Positions 35,039-43,822 of a stretch of 64,000 bases of DNA are shown piece after piece. The stretch is from contig NZ_JBHLUA010000022.1 in assembly GCF_042433895.1 (NCBI RefSeq), forward strand, positions 1 through 64,000, written 5' to 3'. The position numbers and the translations under genes were made by a program. The stretch comes from Mesonia maritima (GTDB lineage Bacteria > Bacteroidota > Bacteroidia > Flavobacteriales > Flavobacteriaceae). Numbering within the stretch: position 1 is the first letter of the stretch; every line of letters begins with the position of its first letter. The notes beneath the pieces are model-generated. The model saw nothing but the letters and a program-made list of their open reading frames with translations, did no database searches and had not been told where the DNA came from.

Positions 35039-36183
35039 TAATTAACCATAGTTCTATAATTGAATTAAACCGAGAAGCCTTAGCCAATAATTTAAAATTT
35101 ATTCGAAGTCTTATTAAAGAAAAAACGCAACTTTCCAGCGTTATTAAAGGAAATGCTTACGGCCACGGAATTAAACAAATGGTTCCTGAATTAGAGCGTT
35201 TGGGCGTAAATCATTTTTCAGTTTTTAGTTCTTTTGAAGCGAAAATCGCCTACCAATATACCGAGAAAAATTCTACCATAATGATTATGGGAGATATTAC
35301 GGTAGAAGATAAAAAATGGGTCGTGAGAAATGAAATTGAATTTTTTGTGTACAACATCAAAACTTTTCAGTCGCTCTTAGCAGAAGCCAAAAAACTGAAT
35401 AAAAAGTTGAACATTCACGTAGAATTAGAAACAGGAATGAATAGACATGGGTTTGATGAAGAAGAATTAAACCATTTATTTAAATTACTTCACGAAAATA
35501 AAAATCACTTCAACTTAAAAGGAATTTGCACGCATTTTGCCGGCGCAGAAAGCAGTACAAATTATAAACGAATTCAAGAGCAACACCAGCGTTTTTCAAA
35601 AAGTGTAGAGCGATTTTCTAAAGAAGGTTTTAAAGCCGAAAAATTACATACTTCTTGCAGCGCAGGAATTATGGCTTATCCTGAATTTAATTACGATATG
35701 GTAAGAATCGGGATCATTACTTACGGTTTATGGCCGAGTAAAGAAATACAATTAATGTACAACGTTCAGAAAAAAACCGAACTCGATTTACAAAGTGTTT
35801 TAAGTTGGCGTTCTAGCATTATTGATATAAAAAATGTAAAAGCGGGAGAATTTGTAGGCTACGGAACTTCTTTTCTTGCTGAAACCGATATGAAAATTGC
35901 CAGTGTCCCTGTAGGTTATGGTTATGGCTTTAGCAGAAGCTTAAGCAATACTGGTCGTGTTTTGGTAAAAGGAAAACGTTTAAGCGTTGTAGGAACGGTA
36001 AACATGAACATGTTTTTAATTGAAGTAACTAACGTAAATGTTGAAGTTGGCGACACCGTGACTATTATCGGAAAAGACGGCAAACAAACCATTAATGTTT
36101 CTTACTTCGGAAACTTAAGTGAACAATTAAATTACGAATTGCTTACGCGATTAGATAAAAGTATTCCGCGCGTGGTAATTTAA
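35035..36183 (+). CDS. alr: Alanine-racemase-like PLP enzyme
   Basis: A fold III PLP racemase of 382 residues. The PLP lysine is K38 in 'SVIKGNAYGHG', the second catalytic base is Tyr276 in 'FVGYGTSF', and R224 in 'MVRIGIITYG' contacts the pyridine nitrogen. Two conserved Alr positions differ: 'CSAG' (C208 where Asn is usual) and 'NMNM' (N325 where Asp is usual in CMDM). Alanine racemase is the most likely activity, but a broader amino-acid racemase is possible. It is coupled by a 4-bp overlap to the M20 amidohydrolase, which could supply amino acids. Confidence 0.82.
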   Translation: MIINHSSIIELNREALANNLKFIRSLIKEKTQLSSVIKGNAYGHGIKQMVPELERLGVNHFSVFSSFEAKIAYQYTEKNSTIMIMGDITVEDKKWVVRNEIEFFVYNIKTFQSLLAEAKKLNKKLNIHVELETGMNRHGFDEEELNHLFKLLHENKNHFNLKGICTHFAGAESSTNYKRIQEQHQRFSKSVERFSKEGFKAEKLHTSCSAGIMAYPEFNYDMVRIGIITYGLWPSKEIQLMYNVQKKTELDLQSVLSWRSSIIDIKNVKAGEFVGYGTSFLAETDMKIASVPVGYGYGFSRSLSNTGRVLVKGKRLSVVGTVNMNMFLIEVTNVNVEVGDTVTIIGKDGKQTINVSYFGNLSEQLNYELLTRLDKSIPRVVI

Positions 36184-36245
36184 ATTTTATTTGTTTATCA
36201 AAATTTAAAAATGTATAATACCCAAAACCATATTATACAAAAAAG

Positions 36246-37322
36246 ATGCTAGATTTTATTGTTGTTGGTGCTGCACAAGCAGGATTATCGATGGCTTACC
36301 AATTAAAACAAATGGGAAAAACCTATTTGGTAATCGATAAAGAAAAAGAAATTGGCGCTTCTTGGCTAAACCGTTGGGATTCGCTTACGCTTTTTACCCC
36401 AACGCAATTCAATCATTTAGAAGGATTAGAATTTCCGGCTCCAAAAGGACATTATCCTAATAAATATGAAGTTGCCACTTATTTTAAAAAATATGTTGAA
36501 AAATTTAAAATTCCGGTGCAGCTCAATACATTGGTAACCAAAATTGTAAAAGATGACCATCATTTTTTTGTAACTACAGAAGATGGTAAAATTTTAGAAG
36601 CTAAACAAGTTGTGGTTGCCACAGGACCTTTTCATATTCCGTATACGCCGCCTTGTTCCAAATTAATTACTGAAGATATTTTTCAAATTCATAGTAATTA
36701 TTACAAAAACCCTTCACAATTAGAAGAAGGTCCGGCAATGATAGTTGGAGCCGGCGATAGTGGTTTTCAAATTTTAGATGAAATTTCAGCTAATAAAGAT
36801 CGAAAAACCTATTATTCTGGCGATACCGATATTAAAACACTTCCGCAAGAAATTTTAGGAAAAACGCTTTGGTGGTGGTTTACGAAAACAGGATTTTTAA
36901 GTTTCAGTAAAAATTCGTGGCTGGGTAAAAAAATTAGTCGCGCTAAGCAACCCGTTATCGGAACTGACGTTAAAGAAATTCTTCATCGAGAAAATGTAGT
37001 TTCCGTAGGAAGAACAAACGATGCGCATAAACATGAAATTGAAACGGAAAATGAAACCTTAACCGATGTAAAAAATATTGTTTGGGCAACCGGCTACCGA
37101 CCAAATTTTAATTGGATTGAAGGTTTAGAGTTAGATACTGATGGCTACCCGAAACATCACCGCGGAATTAGCAAAATGAAAGGTCTCTACTTTATTGGAC
37201 TTCCGTGGCTACACACACGTGGTTCTGCCACTCTAGGCGGTATAAAAAAAGACGCGCAATATTTAGCCAATAAAATTGAATCTGATAAAACGCAAACAGA
37301 ACTTGTACAAAAAGTAAGTTAG
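36246..37322 (+). CDS. Flavoprotein monooxygenase-like (CzcO family)
   Basis: A protein of 358 residues with an FAD-binding 'VVGAAQAGLSMAYQLKQMGK' (usually GxGxxG; here GAAQAG), the monooxygenase-type 'SWLNRWDSLTLFTP' and an NADP-binding 'MIVGAGDSGFQILDE'. The late 'NIVWATGYRPNFNWI' closes the pattern. The fold is that of flavin-containing monooxygenases or related thioredoxin-reductase-like proteins. The substrate is unknown. The gene overlaps the convergent DoxX gene by 4 bp. Confidence 0.85.
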   Translation: MLDFIVVGAAQAGLSMAYQLKQMGKTYLVIDKEKEIGASWLNRWDSLTLFTPTQFNHLEGLEFPAPKGHYPNKYEVATYFKKYVEKFKIPVQLNTLVTKIVKDDHHFFVTTEDGKILEAKQVVVATGPFHIPYTPPCSKLITEDIFQIHSNYYKNPSQLEEGPAMIVGAGDSGFQILDEISANKDRKTYYSGDTDIKTLPQEILGKTLWWWFTKTGFLSFSKNSWLGKKISRAKQPVIGTDVKEILHRENVVSVGRTNDAHKHEIETENETLTDVKNIVWATGYRPNFNWIEGLELDTDGYPKHHRGISKMKGLYFIGLPWLHTRGSATLGGIKKDAQYLANKIESDKTQTELVQKVS

Positions 37323-37747
37323 GATTTTTCTTTTTTTCTTTTTAGAAGAAAATGATCGAGTGAATATTTACCGCTACCGGTATAAAATAAAAATAAATAT
37401 CCTAATAAATAAAATACAGGAAGCTCTTGTCTTCCCCAACCATCTGTAGCGTGAATATAAAAAGCTGCAACTACCATTGTAATAATTAAAGGGATTGCGG
37501 CTAATTTAGTTCCTAAACCAATAATTATTAAAATTGAACAAATAAATTCAGCAAAAACCGCTAAAGCGAGTGTTGGTTCTTCTCCAATTCCAAATAAATC
37601 TACAAATACAATTTCTTCACTTCCAAAAAGCATAATTACTTTAGAAATTCCGTGTACGAGCATTAAAGCAGAAATACCGATTCTAAAAAAAAGCAAGGCG
37701 AAATCTATTTGTGGCAAATTGATATTTGTAGAATATGTATTTTTCAT
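37319..37747 (-). CDS. DoxX family membrane protein
   Basis: It has 142 residues and four hydrophobic helices. Family features are 'LFFRIGISALMLVHGISKVIMLF' (split across helix 1) and 'LAVFAEFICSILIIIGLGTKLAAIPLIITM', with 'YLLGYLFLFYTGSGKYSLD' at the end. DoxX relatives occur in redox-stress complexes, often with thiol-handling proteins, and a flavoprotein gene lies right beside it. The function here is not established. Confidence 0.88.
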   Translation of the reverse strand: MKNTYSTNINLPQIDFALLFFRIGISALMLVHGISKVIMLFGSEEIVFVDLFGIGEEPTLALAVFAEFICSILIIIGLGTKLAAIPLIITMVVAAFYIHATDGWGRQELPVFYLLGYLFLFYTGSGKYSLDHFLLKRKKEKS

Positions 37748-37804
37748 AAGTTGATTCGTTTTTTTGAAAGTTAAGAAAAAAATAGCAACCGATAACTTTT
37801 AGAA

Positions 37805-38224
37805 TTAAAGTAATTTTTTAGCTTCTTTAATGCTACTCTCTACTCTTTTTTTCATTTCGATAACTTCTTTTTCTTCTGATTTTAAGATATTCAATTTTCG
37901 CTCAAATTTTTCCTCACTAAAAGTTGGTTCTTCCAAGGCATTTGGAAATTTTTCAGCAAAATCTCGCATCCATTCCATCATAAACGCGTGAGCTCCTTTT
38001 AAATTTTTAAGTGCTTCTGGATACTTTTCAGAATTCTCACCAGCATCAATTTTCTCTTGTAATTTAGTAATTAAATTATTGATTTCGCTCATTTCTGGCA
38101 TAACCTCATCGTGTACTTCAAGCACATGATTCATCGTGCTTTTGTATTCTTTTACAATAGGTTTATCTTGTTTGCATGAAAGTATGAGAAAATTAAATAC
38201 GCAGAATAATAATATCTTTTTCAT
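37805..38224 (-). CDS. Helical lipoprotein of unknown function
   Basis: A protein of 139 residues with lipobox 'FLILSC' (Cys17). The mature part is highly charged and almost entirely helical, with likely coiled-coil segments ('EINNLITKLQEKIDAGENSE', 'KLNILKSEEKEVIEMKKRVE'). The motif 'HAFMMEWMRDFAEKF' may be a family signature. I recognise no family; Flavobacteriaceae carry many similar lipoproteins. It is upstream of the DoxX gene by 57 bp on the same strand and may share its transcript. Confidence 0.72.
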   Translation of the reverse strand: MKKILLFCVFNFLILSCKQDKPIVKEYKSTMNHVLEVHDEVMPEMSEINNLITKLQEKIDAGENSEKYPEALKNLKGAHAFMMEWMRDFAEKFPNALEEPTFSEEKFERKLNILKSEEKEVIEMKKRVESSIKEAKKLL

Positions 38225-38334
38225 AAGTTTAATTTAGGATTATCAAAGATAAGACATTAAAATTTTTTAAAGAATTATTAAAAAATGTTGGTGAAGATTT
38301 ATTTTAAAAATATTCATCTAAATTTAAAACATAA

Positions 38335-38370
38335 AAAAATCCTTCCCTATTTTTATAAGGAAGGATTTTT
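38335..38370. terminator. Terminator after the DUF4397 protein gene
   Basis: AAAAATCCTTCC (38335-38346) pairs with GGAAGGATTTTT (38359-38370) around a 12-nt AT-rich loop. Confidence 0.88.
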
Positions 38371-38390
38371 GAAGTTATTGTTTAAAAAAA

Positions 38391-40079
38391 TTATTTTTTA
38401 ATTAATCGTTTGCTTTCAATTAAGTTGTTTTCTGAATAAATTGCTACTTGATACACTCCTGAATTTAAATCTCCAAGAGAAATAGAGGGTATTGAGTTTC
38501 CATTTTCAACTTCTACATTTTTTATCATTCTACCTTGCATATCGAAAAAACGAACTTCGTAAGAAGCTTCAACTAACCCATTAATTGTTAATACATTATC
38601 AGTAGGATTAGGATATAAAGCTATATTATTCTTTTCAAAATTATTTACTGATAACGGATTTTCAGGTAGAGGAATCATATCACCGCCATTAGCTGTAGCA
38701 ACCCAAAGACCGAATCCTTCTCCATCACTATTAACTGATGGGTCTAAAAAACCAGAAGCTACTACTGTAAGTGCTTGGTCTTGTAAATTCAATGTACTTA
38801 ACGGAGCTAGATAAGAAGCAACTGTTGTAGTGTTATTTTCATCACGAATATCAATTGTATAATCTTCCACTCCTAATTCTAAATAGCCTTGAAAGTCAGT
38901 ATAAGAAATATCATCAACTAGCGTTCCTGCACCAATTCCTGTTTCTACTACATCTACGGTTGGCGCGTCTGTAGAACCGTGGTGGACCAATACATCAACA
39001 TTTCCTGAGGTCATCGCAGTTTCTCTGGCACCGCTATAAACTTCTAAACCAAATGCTGGAGCTGGATTATAACCTGTTGGACTTACAATTCCATCAGCAA
39101 CTGCAATATAAGTTTCATTTGCTTGTAGTGTTACGGGAAAGGTGGCTATTGCATCAGAAACATCGGTACTATTTCCCGGTGCTACTGCAATTTCAGCTTC
39201 TACACCGGCAGGAAAATCTAAAAAGGGTGTCGCAGTCCTAAATTCGAAATTGTCTTGTAACATTTCTCCGTTTAAATATAAGTCTACTGTTGATGCAGCT
39301 GCATCAGCAGAATTATGGATAACTTGCAAGCGAGCGGTAGAATTTGCAAGTTCAACTAAATTCCCTCCTGTTGGAAGCGCAACCCAAATTCCAAATTCAG
39401 GTCCACCGCTATTCACTGAAGGGTCAACAAATCCAGAAGCTAAAGCCACTGCTGCTCCTCCGGTTAAACCTAAAGTAGACAAAGGTGCTTCATAAGAAGC
39501 TATCGTGGTTGTATTAGAAGCATCTTGAACTTCGAGAGTATAGTCTGCTACAGGTAATTGTAAATATCCATCAAAGTTAGTATACGAAATATCATCAACC
39601 ACTACACCTGCTCCAACTCCTGTTTCTACAATATCTACGGTAGGTGCATCTGTAGAACCATGATAAACAAGTACATCTACCTCTGAAGGATTGGCGGCAG
39701 CTTCTTGACCCAACGGGTAAACCTCTATATCAAATGATGGAGAAGGATTATAACCTGTAGTACTCACGATACCATCGGCTATGGCGATATAAGTTTCATT
39801 TGAAGCTAAATTAAAATTAAAGCTAGCAATTGCATCTGAAGCACTTGTACTATTATTAGGTGCTACATCTATCGTTAAAGTAACTCCCGCAGGTAAATCT
39901 ACAAATGGTGTGGCAGTTCTAAATTCAAAATCATCTAATTCTAAATTCCCATTAATGTATACATCTACTTCTTGCACAGCTGCATCTGGAGAATTATGAA
40001 TTATTTGAACACGTGCGGTTTGAGCAAATAGTAATTGCGCAAAAAACACACAAACGAAGGTTAAAGTAATTTTTTTCAT
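38391..40079 (-). CDS. T9SS-exported protein with two DUF4397 repeats
   Basis: It has 562 residues: a signal peptide (about 1-20, ending in LLFAQ), two homologous units at about 21-245 and 248-472, then a type A T9SS sorting domain at about 477-562. Each unit holds 'HNS.DAA..VD.Y.NG', 'FEFRTATPF.D.PAGV', 'GSTDAPTVD.VETG.GAG' and 'SYLAPLSTL'-like blocks typical of DUF4397. The tail 'IALYPNPTDNVLTI' with the final 'IESKRLIKK' is a standard sorting signal. It is probably a secreted or surface-attached beta-rich protein. Substrate is unknown. The units are similar enough to suggest a fairly recent duplication. Confidence 0.92.
   Translation of the reverse strand: MKKITLTFVCVFFAQLLFAQTARVQIIHNSPDAAVQEVDVYINGNLELDDFEFRTATPFVDLPAGVTLTIDVAPNNSTSASDAIASFNFNLASNETYIAIADGIVSTTGYNPSPSFDIEVYPLGQEAAANPSEVDVLVYHGSTDAPTVDIVETGVGAGVVVDDISYTNFDGYLQLPVADYTLEVQDASNTTTIASYEAPLSTLGLTGGAAVALASGFVDPSVNSGGPEFGIWVALPTGGNLVELANSTARLQVIHNSADAAASTVDLYLNGEMLQDNFEFRTATPFLDFPAGVEAEIAVAPGNSTDVSDAIATFPVTLQANETYIAVADGIVSPTGYNPAPAFGLEVYSGARETAMTSGNVDVLVHHGSTDAPTVDVVETGIGAGTLVDDISYTDFQGYLELGVEDYTIDIRDENNTTTVASYLAPLSTLNLQDQALTVVASGFLDPSVNSDGEGFGLWVATANGGDMIPLPENPLSVNNFEKNNIALYPNPTDNVLTINGLVEASYEVRFFDMQGRMIKNVEVENGNSIPSISLGDLNSGVYQVAIYSENNLIESKRLIKK
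38664..40019 (-). repeat. Internal duplication, two about 675-bp units
   Basis: Unit 1 (about 40019-39345) and unit 2 (about 39338-38664) encode the two DUF4397 halves. They keep long matching blocks in the same order, and some are nearly identical at DNA level around the 'GSTDAPTVD' coding part. Confidence 0.75.
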
Positions 40080-40417
40080 AATTTTTTGTTTAATTAATTT
40101 ATAAAAACTTTAAACGAAAATAGCATATAAATATTTTTCACAATGAAATTTTGCATTATTTTAACTTAAATAATTAAATATCAACAATATAATGAATGAA
40201 AATTAAAAGTATTTGAATTTGAGTTTTATATATATTTATGAATTTAGATTCTTAAGATAAAAACATGCACCGTTTCTCATTATAAAATTTCCGCAAGAAA
40301 AGTTCACTTACGATATCTAACATTAGCGTAGTTGCTCACAAAGAGCACTTAAAAATCTGACTATATTACCTAATTAACACGGAAAGCTTTACTGCCAAGA
40401 AGTTTTAACTAGATAAT
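40080..40417. other. Gene-free AT-rich stretch
   Basis: These 338 bases lie between the DUF4397 protein start and the acetyltransferase stop. I see no clear reading frame, terminator, RNA gene or repeat. A 5-bp hairpin near 40333-40347 (TGCTC/GAGCA) is too small to mean much. The promoter of the DUF4397 gene should be in its left part, but I cannot point to one. Confidence 0.6.
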
Positions 40418-40957
40418 TTATTTTCTAAAATCACTTTCTAAAATGGCATATTCAAAATTATCGCTCCAACCGGTTTTTAGCGGTAAAGCTTTTCTGCGGT
40501 GACCTTCACGTTTCATTCCTGCTTTTTCCAAAACACGTATACTTCCAAAATTTTCTATTGCACAACCAGCTTCGATTCTGTGTAAGTTTAATTCATCGAA
40601 ACCAAATTGAATAATTCTTCCTAAACTTTCTGAAGCGAAACCTTTGTTCCAAAATTGAGGCGAAAATTTAAACCAAACTTCCGCCGCATTATATTTTTTC
40701 GAACCTAAATTTAAGGTAATCATTCCTATGAATTGCCGCGTTGATGCTATAAATACTGAAAAAACATACGCATTTCCACTTTCTACAGAAGCTAGTAACT
40801 TCTCGATTACTTTTCGAGTTTCTTCAATATTTTCAGGAATTCCCGCAGTATTGAATTTATCTACTTCGGGATGTAAATGTAACTCATGAATTTCCTGCAA
40901 ATCTTCTTCTTTAATGATTTCAAGATTTAATCGAGTTGATGTGAGATTCAATTTCAT
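40418..40957 (-). CDS. GNAT acetyltransferase, RimJ/RimL type
   Basis: A protein of 179 residues. It opens 'STRLNLEIIKEEDLQEIHEL', has 'QFIGMITLNLGSKKYNAAEVWFKFSPQFWNKGFASE' with the acetyl-CoA loop (WNKGFASE), and ends in 'ENFGSIRVLEKAGMKREGHR', all typical of ribosomal-protein-type N-acetyltransferases. It could acetylate a protein N-terminus or a small molecule; the substrate is unclear. It stands just downstream (64 bp) of the DASS carrier gene on the same strand and could be read through from that operon. Confidence 0.88.
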   Translation of the reverse strand: MKLNLTSTRLNLEIIKEEDLQEIHELHLHPEVDKFNTAGIPENIEETRKVIEKLLASVESGNAYVFSVFIASTRQFIGMITLNLGSKKYNAAEVWFKFSPQFWNKGFASESLGRIIQFGFDELNLHRIEAGCAIENFGSIRVLEKAGMKREGHRRKALPLKTGWSDNFEYAILESDFRK

Positions 40958-41020
40958 AAATGATTTAAAAAACCAAAATAGAAATTTAAATTGAATCCAT
41001 TTTTAATGATCACTAAAATT

Positions 41021-42529
41021 CTATTTTAAAATTTCAGGAAAGCCGTCAGCTACAATATGAAAAGCGAACGGCAATAAAAAGTAAATCGCAAACGTGATCA
41101 CAAGAATAGAAATAATATTCATGAGAAAACCTTTCTTTACCATATCGGGAATTTTTAGGTAACCCGAGCCGAAAACAATCGCATTAGGTGGCGTAGCAAC
41201 CGGTAACATAAATGCGCAAGAAGCTGCTAAAGTAACGCCTATCATAATAAAATAAGGATGAATATTAAAACTTAAAGCCACGGGTGCCAAAATTGGTAAA
41301 AGCATCGCTGTTGTCGCTAAATTTGAAGTGACTTCAGTTAAGAAATTTACAGCGGCGACTAAAATTAGAATTAGAAAGAAAAGCGGTAAATTTTCTAATC
41401 GCGTAAGTTGTTCTGCAATCCAAACGGCTAATCCTGTTGAAGTAAAACCTTCGGCTAGTGCCATTCCGCCACCGAAAAGAATAATAATGCCCCACGGAAT
41501 TTTTACAGCTTCATCCCAGGTTAGAATACTACGATCTCGCTTTTTTGTAGGAATTAAGAAAAGAATAATAGCTGCTGAAATCGCAATAATGGTATCATCT
41601 AAAGCCGGAATAATGGTTTCGAGAAGCGATCTGAAAATCCAAGCAAAAGCGGTTAAGGTAAACACAATTAAAACAGCTTTTTCTTCATAAGAAATTCTAC
41701 CGAGTTTTTTCTTCATCTCTTGAATTTCAACTCTTCCGCCGGGAAATTTTAATTTATTCAATTTAAACGCGACCGCCGTTAAATATTTCCAACAAAAGAA
41801 AATCAAGATAACAGCGATTGGGAAAGCAAATTTCATCCAATCGAAAAAACTTAATTTTATATCATATAATTTCTCTAAAATTCCAGCTAAAACTAAGTTT
41901 GGCGGTGTTCCGATAAGTGTGGATATTCCTCCAATTGAAGCGCTGTAGGCAATGGAAAGCATTAAGGCTTTTCCAAAATTTCCTACTTCATTTGTTTGTT
42001 GCTCTTTTTCGAATTGTTTAATAATTGCCATCGCGATTGGCAACATCATTACCGTAGTTGCGGTATTTGAAATCCACATCGATAAAAATGCGGTAGAAAC
42101 CATGAAGCCCAAAATAATATAACTGACTTTTGAGCCGATAATATGAATGATATTTAAAGCAATTCGTTGATGCAATTTCCAACGTTCAATAGCAATTGCT
42201 AGAATAAAGCCACCGACGTATAAAAAAACATATTTATGTCCATATAATTTTGTGGTTTCGCCTAATGCTAAAACGCCTGATAATGGAAAAATTACCATCG
42301 GTAATAAAGCGGTGACGGCAATAGGAACTACTTCGGTTACCCACCAAATTGCCATCCAAATTGTTAACCCTAAAACCGAAAACGCTTCATTGCTGAGCGC
42401 TTCCGGTTTCTCTAAAACTTGAAAATGAAAAACAACAAAAGCTAATGGACCAAGTAGTCGAAAAATAATTTTTATAATCGCAGGTTTTTCTGAAACTTTT
42501 AAAAAGAAATTTTTAAACGAGTTGCTCAT
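41021..42529 (-). CDS. DASS family sodium:dicarboxylate/sulfate symporter
   Basis: A sodium-coupled inner-membrane carrier of 502 residues and about 12 hydrophobic segments. Family motifs are 'SMWISNTATTVMMLPIAMAI' (SNT loop) and a second 'FLTEVTSNLATTAMLLPI' half-repeat, with 'LVLAGILEKLYDIKLSFFDW' and 'PPNAIVFGSGYLKIPDMVKKG' late. Substrates are usually C4 dicarboxylates or sulfate. Its place at the end of a peptide/dicarboxylate operon supports dicarboxylates such as aspartate-derived acids. It lies 53 bp after a porin gene. Confidence 0.9.
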   Translation of the reverse strand: MSNSFKNFFLKVSEKPAIIKIIFRLLGPLAFVVFHFQVLEKPEALSNEAFSVLGLTIWMAIWWVTEVVPIAVTALLPMVIFPLSGVLALGETTKLYGHKYVFLYVGGFILAIAIERWKLHQRIALNIIHIIGSKVSYIILGFMVSTAFLSMWISNTATTVMMLPIAMAIIKQFEKEQQTNEVGNFGKALMLSIAYSASIGGISTLIGTPPNLVLAGILEKLYDIKLSFFDWMKFAFPIAVILIFFCWKYLTAVAFKLNKLKFPGGRVEIQEMKKKLGRISYEEKAVLIVFTLTAFAWIFRSLLETIIPALDDTIIAISAAIILFLIPTKKRDRSILTWDEAVKIPWGIIILFGGGMALAEGFTSTGLAVWIAEQLTRLENLPLFFLILILVAAVNFLTEVTSNLATTAMLLPILAPVALSFNIHPYFIMIGVTLAASCAFMLPVATPPNAIVFGSGYLKIPDMVKKGFLMNIISILVITFAIYFLLPFAFHIVADGFPEILK

Positions 42530-42582
42530 TCTTTAGACTTGGATTAATATATTTTTTAAAAAATTTGAGGCTGTAATTTAGT

Positions 42583-43806
42583 CTAAAAAACTACTTGCAA
42601 TACAATTTCACCAATAAATTCTTTGGTATCGTTTCCATATTCTACTGATGAAAAAGCGGTTTGTAATTTTAAATTATTCCCTTTAAAGTATTTTGAAAGT
42701 CCTAAGGTATAAGCTTTTGTATCCATTAAAATTGAAGAATCATTATTTTCAAATTCAGGGGTGATTTTAGTATATCGCAAATCTACCGCATAACCTGAAA
42801 GTGTTGCGTAACCTAACTGAACATTCGAGGCATCGCCTAGGGATAAATATTCACTAATTTGTTGCGGTTGCAAAGCTACACTTCCGGCTTCATTTACAAA
42901 AGTTTGCTCAAGCCCGGTTGCTGAAGAGTTTGCATATTCTCCTAAGATTGAAAAACCTTGATATTTAAATAAAATATCGGCATAAACTTGTCTATAATCT
43001 GGCAATTGTGGTTTACCGTTTTCTTCATAAATCACAAAATCATTATGGCCTTCTCCTACCGAATTACTTGCGCCATCGTTAAAACTTGCCGCGCCACCAA
43101 TTACAAATTTTGGTGTAGCTTCGTGCAATAAATCTGCGGTGTAAACGCCGTTTCCTTCAGAAAAATAACCGAGCGGATAAATATCTAAACGTCCGCCATA
43201 TTTTAATCCGCCTCTGTCAAGATCTCTAGAATCGGTTCCGAAAGAATTTCTTCCATCTCCTGAAGTTAAAGCAAGTTGTGGATCGATTCCGACGCCACCA
43301 ACTTTAAAATTACTTTCAATAAACACTCCGAATTCCCGACCGGTATTGCTTAACGACGTACTTAATAAACTTCTTCTTGTAAATTGAAATTTATCTTCAT
43401 CAAACGTCATTTCGCGGTTATTTACAAATGTACGTTTTTGACCGACTGTAATATTTAGAAATTCAGTTGGATGATATGCTACCCAAGCGTCTAAAAGCGG
43501 ATCTGACAAACTAAAATTTGCTTGAATAAAGAAGCTTACTTTTTCTTTTAAGGCTTTGCCGCCGATATTAAAATAGGTCCGTTTCGCATTAAATTCATTT
43601 TCACCATCTTCATCTTCAAATTTTGAGTAGGTATAAGAAGGTTGCACAAAACCACCAATTTTAAATTGGTAATTATTATCTTCAAAATTAAAACGTAAAC
43701 CTTCCCCTAATTCAAAACTCGCCGAATTTGTATTAATGGTATTGTTTTCTTGAGCCATCATTGCGATAGCGAATAAAAACATAATTGGATATACTATATT
43801 TTTCAT
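42583..43806 (-). CDS. Outer-membrane porin (OprO/P-like), copy 2
   Basis: It has 407 residues, a signal peptide (cut near 'AIAMMAQE', residue 18-19) and an antiparallel-strand pattern with many aromatic residues. Blocks such as 'NFEDNNYQFKIGGFVQPSY', 'GQKRTFVNNREMTFDEDKFQF', 'DRGGLKYGGRLDIYPLGYF' and the final 'FIGEIVLQVVF' fit the phosphate-selective porin family. It is a clear paralogue of 45378-46691 ('ILFKYQGFSILGEYANSSAT' versus 'FLFKYKGFSMLGEFVKSTAT'). It lies 16 bp after the M14 gene in the same operon and would let small solutes through the outer membrane. Confidence 0.88.
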   Translation of the reverse strand: MKNIVYPIMFLFAIAMMAQENNTINTNSASFELGEGLRFNFEDNNYQFKIGGFVQPSYTYSKFEDEDGENEFNAKRTYFNIGGKALKEKVSFFIQANFSLSDPLLDAWVAYHPTEFLNITVGQKRTFVNNREMTFDEDKFQFTRRSLLSTSLSNTGREFGVFIESNFKVGGVGIDPQLALTSGDGRNSFGTDSRDLDRGGLKYGGRLDIYPLGYFSEGNGVYTADLLHEATPKFVIGGAASFNDGASNSVGEGHNDFVIYEENGKPQLPDYRQVYADILFKYQGFSILGEYANSSATGLEQTFVNEAGSVALQPQQISEYLSLGDASNVQLGYATLSGYAVDLRYTKITPEFENNDSSILMDTKAYTLGLSKYFKGNNLKLQTAFSSVEYGNDTKEFIGEIVLQVVF

Positions 43807-43822
43807 GGTAAACTGGATCTTT

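Noticed and set aside
41328..41690. Plus-strand frame of 120 codons
   Set aside because: It is a mirror frame of the DASS carrier gene, rich in Lys and Ile without any domain.
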